A stretch of DNA of 64,000 nucleotides from Cyclina sinensis (Eukaryota; Mollusca; Bivalvia; Venerida; Veneridae). Location of the stretch: contig JAAONU010000001.1 in NCBI GenBank assembly GCA_012932295.1, forward strand, positions 50,379,134 through 50,443,133, read 5' to 3'. The notes under the pieces were generated by a model. It was not told where the DNA came from, made no database searches, and saw nothing but the letters and a program-made list of their open reading frames with translations. This document shows positions 27,801 to 39,800 of this stretch, piece by piece. A program made the translations under genes and the position numbers. How positions within the stretch are numbered: the first letter of the stretch is position 1; each line of letters begins with the position of its first letter.

Positions 27801-30800
27801 GAGAAAAAAAAACAACAACATAATTTAACGCCTCTATACACCTTCAGAATGGAAGAAAAATGTTGTTGACCTAACGGTGTGCAAACACATGTCCTTCAAA
27901 TCAGTAATTCTTTTTTCGCTAGGTATACCACTGAACCACGGCACTATTAATTTCTAATGTACATTATTAACATTATGCCTGTGATGATCTGTGAGTCAGT
28001 CGCGGGACGGCATAAAACGCTAACACTATAGAATAAGGAGAAAAAAGCTAAACAGACTTACGAATAAATTTTGTTATTATGGCATAAGTATTCACTAACT
28101 TGATGAACACTTTTTCCGTAACAGGCCAAGTGTATCATACAACATCTAATCAACACCTTTATTAATGACATGGTAATTTGATTAACTCCCATCTTAAGTT
28201 CTATAACAACATCATAATCAAAACTGTTTTTGTTGAAATTTTTCCTTTAATTTATAGGAATAACTTTGATAAATTAGGTCCCCCAAAACAATATCCCTAA
28301 ATACAACGTACCGAACTCAGCAGTTATTTGTTCTTTGTTTTTTTATATGTATTATCTGATTTTTTCTCTTTATGAAAAAAACTGAAGTAATTTCTTGTTC
28401 CGGGGTCATTTAACTTTTGTTTCCGACTACAAAGCATTTGATATACCCCATGTAAAAACCTTGATAAAAACATATATTGTTATGTTCTGTTCTGCTTAAT
28501 ATGCTATATACACTAGTTTATTGATTAGCGTTGTGAGTTCTTAGCGCCGATGAAAATATTTATTCTTATCAAATTATAAAAACTTTTTAGTGTATGTACT
28601 TGCGTTGTCAATTACAAACAATTCTTTAGTCAATCATATTAAGAACAGAACAGAAATTTATTTTACGACTTGTACAAAAGTACATCATCATACAATAAGA
28701 ACATACAAACATACATGTTTTATCACGTAGTCATGTGTCAAGATCGAGCGAACATTTCTACTCTAATAATATGATTTCAAACTTTTAGTCAACAGAGGAT
28801 AAAACATTAACAATTAGTTATTTAACAGTGAAAATCTTGCATACATGGCAGCTTTTATATACTTGGCTAGATTTGTTATAATTGCATGATTTGCATTTGA
28901 AAATAACTGTATCATTTTAAACATACTGGGTCTTTGGTAGTAATATTTTTTAATATATTTCTTCCTCAGGTCTTCATAACAAGGGCATTTAAATAAAAAG
29001 TGAAATTCATCTTCTACATCTTACAAGTTACATTGCACACAGTATCTTTCATTCCTAGGTATTCTATTTCTGGAACAACGACCAGTCTGTATTCTTAGTG
29101 AATGTGCTGATAAACGTAATTTTGTATAGTAGCTTCTAAGATTAAAAGGTAATATATCCAGGTATGGTTCGTAAGCTAAATCTTGCTTAAAGAGTTTATA
29201 GTTTTCTAGTACAGCACAATTTTCTACAGATGCCTTCCAGTCTTGATAATAACAATCTATAACCCGTTTCTTAAAAATATTAGGAAAACTTTTCATGTCT
29301 ATTAAACTACAATTGATAAAAACATCTGCAAATCCATACTCACTGAGTAATTTTTTGACGTTTGAAACCCAATTTGTACGACCATTATTACAATCTATTA
29401 AACCTTGTTCATATGTCTTTTGCAATATAATATTATTTGATTGCAGTAACTTACACCAATATTTAACTATTCTTACATATCTTGTAATAAAAAGCGGATA
29501 CCTCCCTAATTCACCGTACACGCATGCGCTGGCTGTTGAAGTTCTAACATTCAAAATACGTTTGCAAAATTTAAGGTGGATTCTTTCAATTACCTTAGAT
29601 TTTGTATAACCCCAAAGTTCTGACGAATAGTTTAATATAGCACCAACAAAAGAGTCAAATAACTGACATAACAATCTAGGTTTTAACTTTAGCTTACTAC
29701 ATTTAACCAAGAGCACATTTAACGCCTTTAAAGCTTTACCTGACAAGTGTTCTTGATTCAGTGAAAAATTGCCAGTGTAATTGAACACAGTTCCCAGATA
29801 ATTAAAATCATTTACAGTTCCAATAATATGGCCGTTGTAGGTCCAATTCTCGTTTTGCAATACACCTCCGCGTTTTCTGAACACTATAATTTTTGTTTTA
29901 TCTGCATTTACCTCTAGGCCCCAAGAATTACAATATGTATATAAAAGGTCTAAACTAGTTTGCAATTCAGCTGGTGTCTTTCCTAGAATAACCATATCAT
30001 CGGCAAACAACAATAAAATCAATGCTATATCATCGACACATATACCAGGACTTTCATGCGACTGTAACTGTAATTCTAGATCCTCGACAAACATAGCAAA
30101 AAGCAGAGGGGACATTATCTCCCCTTGACGTAAGCCCAATGCGTAACAGAAATAATCAGAGTACGAGTTACATTTTCTTACACAAGACTTCACGTTTTCA
30201 TACATATTTCTAATTATTCTTAATAATTTCCCTTGTATTCCATTTTTATAAAGCTTTAACCATAATGCGTTTCTGTATATACTATCAAAACATTTTTTAA
30301 GATCTATAAATGCCGCGTATAAACGTTTATTTTCATTTAGATAATGCTGAACAATAGACATTAAAACAAAAGCAGCATCCACTGTTGAACGACCCTTCAT
30401 AAAACCGAATTGTGCGTCAGATATAACATCATTGTCATTACAGAAAGTAACAATTCTATTATTAAGTATGGCAGTAAATATTTTTGACAGGCAACTAACC
30501 AAAGTTACACCGCGATAATTATTCACGTCTTCCCTGTTGCCCTTTTTGTACAAAGGTATAATCACACCTTCATACCATTTTTCAGGAAAAACACCAGAAT
30601 TCAATACAGCGTTAAATATATCACATAAATGACAAGCAATAATATCTATACTCTCCATAAAATATTCGTTCATTAATAAATCACTGCCCATAGCTTTATC
30701 TCTTTTAAGCTGTTTGACGACTTTTAACACTTCATCAACTGTGATTACACAATCTAATTCTGGGAATGTACTGTCTGTACTATTAAAATTATGCACAGAA

Positions 30801-33800
30801 CAAAACTCTTCAGCGTCATTATTTTTACATTGAAATAAATCCTTTTCTAAATTTGAAAAATACTTATAAAACTCATCTAATGAAATACTATTTTCTAAGT
30901 TCCCTTTCTGTTAAGGAACTAGGAACAGGATGTTACACATTTTACAATTTCATTGCCAATGCGTCTTATAGAATCATATTTAATTTGTCTTTTTAATTAA
31001 TAAACTCTTTAATTTTCTTAATTTTGATTCCGATCATGAAATAGTTAATTATCTAATTGCCGACATTTGTGAATGTTTAAACAAATAATCAATTATCTAT
31101 CAGGGCTTATACACAGAATTATTCAGTCTCATTTACCTCTTAATATGCAAATGATTTACCGAAATATCGGTAAAATAATTTTATAGTGAAAAAAAGAAAA
31201 ATCGGTAACAATAGAAATACTGTATGTACCCGTGTAAAGGTGATAAAGTAGGTGTGAAAAGGCATGCTGGGGTACACTGCTGATCATAGAAAGGTGCTAA
31301 CGACACGTGTCGGTCGTTAGACAGGTTATTAATTTGTCTCCGCAGGTAATTATATAATTTGTGTTTGTCATGCAATTGTCATTATAAAAATTATTATAGC
31401 TGACTCTAAAATTTTATAATCATAGTTACTTTTTTACACTTAAAATGACGCCGAAGGAAGTAATGTATTCAATGGTTACAGCTAGATCTTTGATTTAAAT
31501 CGGTTTATGATCTAATAACGGCAATGTATTAAAATGAAAACACATTTAAAATATATAAAACTTTTACAATATACCGCAACACATCAATACTCGATACATC
31601 AATAACTAATCGTAGCTTGTCATTTGATATAATATCTAAATATTTTTCAAAAGAAAATTCAGTTTAATATCTGCAATAGGAATTTAATTTTGACGTTGAA
31701 CAACACTTTACCGAACTTACCAACACCCGTTTAAAAACGGAAGCATACAAAAATCATCATAAGCCATTCATTGCAGGGCATGATCAAGCATTTAATTCCA
31801 AGCATGAGTTCAGTAAAACTGAAAAGTATTATACAAAAACTTTGACTTACCTCATCTTACTTTCAAAACGACGAAGACTTCGAAAAAAGGCAATTTTTGA
31901 GACATGAATTGCTGAAATCTGCTTCCTCCATTTCGCGCCCAAAGAAATGATTGGATAGGTGAACACAAGTTATACTTGATTGGTGCAATCTGATCACATG
32001 AAATAAATCCACGCTTCCTTTGATTGGTGGGATTGATCACATGGAATAAACCCACGCTACCTTTGATTGGGGCGATCTGGTCACATGGTATGTGCCTTGT
32101 TACACTTACTGGTACAGTATATTTCTCTTTCTCGTCTTGGGGAACTAATTTTTTTTATAATAAAAGAGAACCAATCTAGTAAATAAAACTTGATGAATGT
32201 GGTTTTCTTGGTTGATGTTGTCGCCAAAATACCCTGGTATCTCGATCCACCTGCGCAAAAATCATTATCTTTTACGGCTAGTCTTGAGAAAAAAACAACA
32301 AAAAACATATCATCGCAAATAATAAAATAAAAACGAAGACTTTAAACACCCCTGACTTTGTGTGATGCCTAAATTATGATAATAACAGAGTGAACCTCTT
32401 TAAATATAAACTGTTAGCCTTTAAAAAGCTGTTTTTAATGTATGAATATTGATCATTACCGAATATCTTATACATGTATCTGCTTCTGAAGTTTTAGCAC
32501 ACATATAGACCGTTCCATAATTGATAAATTAAACGCCGCCGTCACGTGACTGTCCGCCATTAAAAGGCTGCTTAACTTCGCTGTGATGCCTAAGTCCCGT
32601 AAAACATTGTATAACTTTAACACATTTCAAGGTGACATGCTGTCTTTTATCGCGTGAATTCTGTGACATCATTTTATTGCATTATTATTACTTTTCTGTT
32701 TGTTTTATTCCTGACTTGAATATATTATTAACTTCAATTATTAAATACATAAAAGACGGTGAAAAAAGACCAATGACTGTTCAAAATTAAAGATTGAGTT
32801 GTGTAAAACACATATAACTGTTCCTTTTCAAAAGTTGAAAATATGATTTCAATTATTTGAACACCTCTGAAAGTTTACAAAATGGACAAAATTAAACATT
32901 TCGCTCATCAACCGCATGTTGATGTAGAATGTTAACTAAAAATTGTTTTATTCTATGATACAGTTTCAAACAATACTTGACAATAAAAGTGCATTATTTA
33001 GCGCTTCTATTATTATCACACTCTTTTGTCTTTCGCGGTGTCCTGTGGTGAAGGGATGTGGTTACGTAATATGGGGGTGACATACTGGCTTTGTTTTGAT
33101 AAGTCACCGTTAATTGTCTTTGTTGGTGTTCCTTGATCAGTCACAGTAAAACACTTTAGTAACAAAATTTGCTCTTGAGAAAATGCCTGAAGGCTATAAA
33201 ACATGGTCTTTATTTGTTCCTGATTGTTATATGAAATTTAGCATCTACTGCTGAATAGACCTTTTCTCTAATATTTATTTCTTGCATTTCGGATTTTTTT
33301 TTCTTTTTTTCTTTTTTTGCAAAGTGTTAATATGTACAGCATTCGAGTTTGTGTATGCAGAAAAAAATAATAGCTTCAATGCACAAACGTACGTTTGTAA
33401 GATATTGATCTTACAAATAATACGTTTGCTTTTTTTTCTCTTCTTATTTTAAATATTATTGTTGATGATATTTCTTGTACTACGGAAAACGAAATAATTA
33501 TGACACCCATGTAACTGTACGCTTTTATACAGATTTCTTTTTAAGATAGAAACATGTACTTCTTATGTTTAAAAGCAGTTTTTCGTGACATTTTGATAAA
33601 ATAAAAAGAATTAATCTACCGGAGAATATCACAAGAGCTTAATTTAACAGTTCGTCAGATTGAGATGTTATCTATGATTCATCTAAGTAAATTGTAACTG
33701 TAAATTGATTATTCGTTCTATGTATTAATTGATAATTGATATCTCATAGCAAACAAACGTTTTGTTTATTGTTATAACATACAGCAAACTGGTTAAGCTA

Positions 33801-36800
33801 GTTTAATGTTATGAAGCTGTTTAACTTTCTGAAGCAAAATTTTAAATGTTGTATTACTGGCTTAAATTTCTTTGCTGTTTATAAGTAATCATGTTTCATG
33901 ATAGGTGAAAAAAGATGTCTAACCAAAAACATGACATTTTAGATAAATTAGATCTACATGTTCGATGTAATCAAAGCAAAGGCAAACTAATTATTTCAAC
34001 AGAAGGTCTTTTTAAGAATAATTGAACCTGCTACTTGTTTTTACTTTTTAAAAGTCATCACAGTTTAGTTCTTTTTCTAAAAGACAGAAGCACAAACAGA
34101 CCTAAGAGCACATTTAAGTATAAATAATATCATCATAGAAAACCTACTTTAAATCGCAATGTTGTTTTAAGACAATAAAGTACATCACTGTTACGCAATA
34201 TTAGATCAGACAGCAAAGAAAATTTTAACAAGAGGCTAAAAACTTGAAAACCCTGCTGTGAACTATGATCCATATCCAGCTTTAACAATCCAATACTGCA
34301 ATTTGGTTAAGACAATAAAGGACATCACTGATCACCTTGGAGATAAAAATTAGAAAATAGACACGGGCAGACTAATTAAAGTTAAGTCGGTTTCATTTTA
34401 ATTTCGTTTTCAAGTTTAAGACGCCCGCATCGGATTATGATTTATATCCGGCAAAAAATCAAGAGTGGAATTTAGTTTTGACAGACCCCCCCCCACCCAA
34501 AAAAAAAAAGAAAGAAAAAAGAAAAAAAGGAAAAACATTATTACGAAAAGAAAACATTTTGCTATATAAAGATCCTTTGTTTCAACTAGTCATTATAACT
34601 CTATATAACTGTAACTGTGTAACTATGACCGATATTATATTCGTATTTTCAAATATACGGAATGCCGTATTCGAGTAATATACGGACTTGCAAGCACACT
34701 CCTGTATTTGTAAGAATACGGGATGCCGTATTTTAGTAATATACGGACTTATTATGACGTTCCCGTATTTTAGAAAAATACGGACACCGTATATCTAGTT
34801 TTCCGTATTTTGTAAGTATACGGAATACCGTATTTTGGTCATATACGGATTTGCTGAATATACGACCCCGTACACCTCCGTATTTTATGTTTTCAGTATT
34901 TTTATCCGTATATTAATGATATACGGAATTCTGTACACTCCCGTATATCTACATATTTTTCGCAGTGATAATCGCAATATTTTTTGCTACATGTCATTTT
35001 TAACTAGAGAATGTAGTCTAAATAAGAGTATGGTTTGTTTGTTTTTTCCAAACTTGCATTTAAAGAAAAAAATAAATGCTTGCTTCCGGGCGGTTCTAAT
35101 CAGGATACAAACTCCCCGCAGGGGTTACTTCCCCTGATTAGTACAGTAAAAGTAGCAAAGCGTGACTTAACCGGTGCGAGGAGTTTGATCAGGATTTTTC
35201 CGTGTTTTATATATGCTTCATTAGGGTTAGGGCGATATCGTATTTTTTATTTAAAATTTATTCTGTTTAAATTGTACATATAATATGGTATTGAAGAACT
35301 GTATCTAGCATTTGTTAAGTATACATTTTTTAGTAATAAATAAAGTTAAAAAACTACGCAAATAGTCAATTAATTATGCGTAGACTGGTTTACAACAAAG
35401 TAATATTTACAAGGTTTTAATGCTGCAAATTTTAACATGATGTATAAAGATATCGGGATGTTTTTCATTAAGAAGCCAAATCGCCCACTTTCAAAAATAG
35501 CCCAGTTACAATAAAAATTACAATGTATATTTAATCTACTTTATAATTTCTGTGTGAAAATTATCAAATATAACTTCGCTTTTCAGTGCAAAGCATGTTG
35601 TAAGATTATCAAATTATTGAATGAAGAACATGAAATACATTCATCTACATTGTATGGATAAGACGAAATGCATGGCTGAACGGCGATTTCAAGCATTTTT
35701 GGAAATGCTAATACTTGTTTAAACTAATATAGACATTATATCAATCAATTGTTTCATCATTCGCAAACCAGTCTACGAACAATGCATAAACATCTGCTTG
35801 CAATACACTTCGAGCAAACTTAAATAAACCTTACATTTTTCAGATATCGATGAATGTTTGATTAAGACAAACACGTGTGAACACAGTTGTTTAAACTTAC
35901 AAGGATCATATGAATGTTCCTGCAATGAAGGATATCTTTTAGACCAAAATGGTAAATCTTGTAATGGTAAGTTAAGATTTGATTACTTTGATCTTTCATG
36001 GACATAATTTATGTTAATAAATTTTGAGTTCATATTTTCTGTGTAACTATCGAATAAGTGTATTCAATATTTCAAATTTAAATGTGTTCATCAAAATTGA
36101 TTCATATATTTATAGTTTTTAGTGTTTCAAAATATTACCGTTTTTAATATCTTAATACTTTAACCTTTGAATCGAAAGAACCGGGTTAATCTCTACCGTT
36201 CTAGACATCATCGAAACGAAATGCAGTATGGAAACAAAAGTACAGCATTTGTTTTCTCATTTCTCTATGGGAAGTTTCTTTACAGATATAGACGAATGTA
36301 TGCAAAATACAACGTGTGAGCAAATTTGTATGAACGGACCAGGATCTTATGCATGTTTCTGTCACTCCGGGTACTCTATTGACGGCACAACATGTAAAGG
36401 TGCGTCCGTGCCTTTAAATAGTAACATATTTTGTGTGTACGTAAAGATGACTCCTTTTTCATTTTTTTGCTAGGACAAATGTGGAAACGTAGTTTAAATT
36501 GAAAGATTATAAAGTTTTACGATTTTCAAACTGGATTTAGACTTATTTTATTCAGACGTTTTACACAAAAATGCAGGGATTTGGACCTGCAGATGCACCA
36601 CCTATGCTTTGATAACAACCAAATCCATATATTTAAATATCATTATTATTAATGGAACCTGTTTAAAGCATCTGTTTAACAAATGATTTGTTGATTTTTT
36701 TTTCAGACATTAACGAATGTGAAACTGATAATGGTGGATGTCAACATTATTGTGTCAACTCAGTTGGATCATTTCAGTGCGTTTGCCGCGATGGTTATAT

Positions 36801-39800
36801 TTTACAAAATGACAGTACGTCTTGTAAAGACGAAAATGAATGTGAATCTTACAATGGTGGCTGCCAGCATTATTGTACAAATGCAGAAGCTTTCTACAAC
36901 TGTAGTTGTAAAGAAGGTTACATTTTACTTAACGACAGCAAATCATGTGAAGACGTGAATGAGTGCGAGATCGACAATGGAAATTGTGAGCAGTATTGCA
37001 GGAATGAAAATGGGACTTTCTCTTGCTATTGTGCACAGGGTTTCGTGTTGCATGATAACAACAGATCTTGTATAGATGAAGATGAATGTGAAACTAACAA
37101 TGGCGGCTGCGAGCAAACATGTGCTAATACGTTGGGATCATTCTACTGCGGCTGTTTCCAAAACTTTTCTATAAACAACGACAGAACCACTTGCAGCAAC
37201 TGTTCTGAGGGGTATTACCTGTACACTGACAATGCAACTTGTAAAGACATAAATGAATGTGACATTGAAAATGGAGGCTGTGACCAAGTGTGTAGGAATG
37301 AAGAAGGGTCATATTCTTGCGTTTGTAAAACTGGTTATGTGCTGCATGATGACGAGGAAAAATGTTTAGATGTTGATGAATGCGAAATGAACAATGGTGG
37401 TTGTCAACAGCAGTGTCTCAACCTAGTTGGTTCTTTTTCTTGCGGTTGTTTCACAAGTTTTGTTCTAAGAAAAGACGGATTAACATGCGAAAGTAAGTAA
37501 GCTACAGACAAGAAACTTAAAAGATAAGTATAGATAATGTAAAGTTATTAAATTTTTTCAAACTATTGACACATATTATTTTTATTTCAGATATTACAGG
37601 GCGTTCATTGACCATTCCGTTGCTTATCAAGATCGGACCTGAGACTTACGACAAGAAGAATATTTCTGTTGATGCTGAAATATCCGAAACTGTTAGATTT
37701 TTAGTAAGACAGATAGCTTATTCTATAGTTTTGAAGTAACATTTACTAATGTTTCTTGTTTGTAGATGTTATCTTGTGAAGTTTATTTGATGTTTATTAC
37801 AAAATAAATCTTTCCTAGCAATCGGTAAAAGATACCATCTGCACTTGAATGATATATATTGATTTTATTTTCAGATTAATAAACATTTCAAGGATTACAA
37901 TATAAACAAAACTGTCATCGTTCATGACTTGAGGTTTGTAGATATTCTTAAATGCTTTTTTTTTCTTTGTGAAATAGAAGTTTATAAAAGTATTACAAAT
38001 TTCAATTATGAAATGATAAAAAGATCATAAATTTAAAATTTTGATAAAACTATAGTTTTGAAAATAATTTACCTTCACCAGAAAATATATCATTTCCTAA
38101 ATTTCAAATAGGTAAATAACACATTTCGATTGTCCGTATAAAATAACCTTAGTTCCAAATAACTGTAGTCCAAGCAATTAAACTGCAACGCCAATCATTT
38201 TTTTTTTTTGACATTGCCTTTTAAAATTGAGGTCAAAGTCACTCATGTATTTGCAAAAAAAAAAAATAAATTCAATGTGTCAAATGAGAGTGACCCCGAT
38301 TATTATACCGGCTTTATGTGACTGTAGTGCTAGCAAACAAAACCGTTAAACCTGTAATGTATTCTGTTTCAGATTAAAGACTTACAGTATGTCTGGAATC
38401 GAAGTCAGCCTCACCGTTGTATTTTCAAAAAAAGAAGATGTAAAAGACCCTCTTTTCTTTAAACTTGGACTTTCTAACCTTCTGAACTGGACATCTTTGG
38501 AATATGATGGGATTACTGCAAAGGCAAAATTAGGTTAGTAATTGCAGTAATAACGTTTCACAAATCTGATGACATGTTTCTCCGTATTAACAAAATACCA
38601 TTATTATTTACCCGTACAGTGTATTGTGATGAAATGTTTATGAAGTGCTAGTGTAGCAGTGGTGTGTCCTTTTGTAATAATAAAATGGCGGTGAGAAGGA
38701 GACATGAAAGATACAGTTTGCCAATTTTTTGATGCAGCTCGATCAGAAGGCTATTAGATCATTCAACGTGCTCTTGAGACATCACGTATATTGAGCTAAA
38801 CAGCAATACTGTTTGGTACCCGATCTTAATAGGTGAATGATATTTATAGCGAAAAAGTCTTTGGCTTTGATTTGCACTGGATTTTAACATGATTTTAACG
38901 CGGTGATTCTAAAATTCAAGATGAAATCAACAGCAAAGTACTTGCTGAGTTCAATAGCGTTTTATCGATTATATGAAAAACATTGTAAAACCATTTTCTA
39001 ACTTAACTTATTTTCAGATATGCCAGAAAATATATCAACTGCATGTGATGTGTATACTTTCTTTATCGGACAGTGTGAGGAAGGGTTTCAATGTTCCAAT
39101 ACAGATGATGGCCCAATGTGCTCGTAAGTTTCGGGTGATTTTAATTCTGAGGGTTTCTTTTAAGATATATATGTACATGGACTTTAATTGTACAATTCCT
39201 GATATCAGGAGCTTAATAAGCAAGACGACCATGATGGCACTTGTTCTCTAAGAGTGCTTTGTATGTGGGTGCGCTGTTGAGCAAACATCAGAAGCAAAAT
39301 AGCAGGTATTGAATTGAAGATTTTCGAAGGTCAAATATTTTATACAAATTCGAATTGTATGTGCTAAAGTTTGCGACGTGGAAATGTTCGCGATTTTCGC
39401 GAATTGATTAAAATCTCAAAAATATTAGCCAGAGTAAATTTCATCATTCATAAAGATATCTTTCTACCCATGCACCATATAATATCAAAAGCAGCAAGTG
39501 CAGTATGGTCACACCTGTATGGTAACAAAATATATTACTTTACTTTTACGCCTAATAGTGTTGTACGCTCTGGTTATGCAACAAAGCGATGCATTGTGTA
39601 ACTATAAAAGGAAATCATCCAACTAAATGCTAGTTTGTCCCGTAATAAAAAGAAAACAGTTTATTACGTATTAAAAGAAAGTGAGCAAAACAATTTTGAC
39701 AGTTTACCCTGTAACTATTCACAGTTCATATACAAAGATATAACGTTATGTGTTAAAGATATTAAAATCGAGAACATTTATTCACTTAATCAGTATTTGT

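Larger units (their letters stand above)
25515..34967. mobile_element. 9.45-kb CACTA/EnSpm-like DNA transposon with TACGG subterminal repeats
   Basis: The left end starts CACTGCGAAAAATACATC and the right end is its inverted copy (CACTGCGAAAAATATGTAGA on the minus strand). About 36 bp match with few differences. ATA lies directly outside both ends (25512-25514 and 34968-34970), a 3-bp target duplication. CACTG termini, a 3-bp duplication and dense short subterminal repeats are the hallmarks of the CACTA (EnSpm) superfamily. I did not find an intact transposase. A LINE is nested at 28.6-30.9 kb, and a few isolated exon-like stretches exist on the minus strand. It lies in the intron between E19 and E20. 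Confidence 0.75.
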
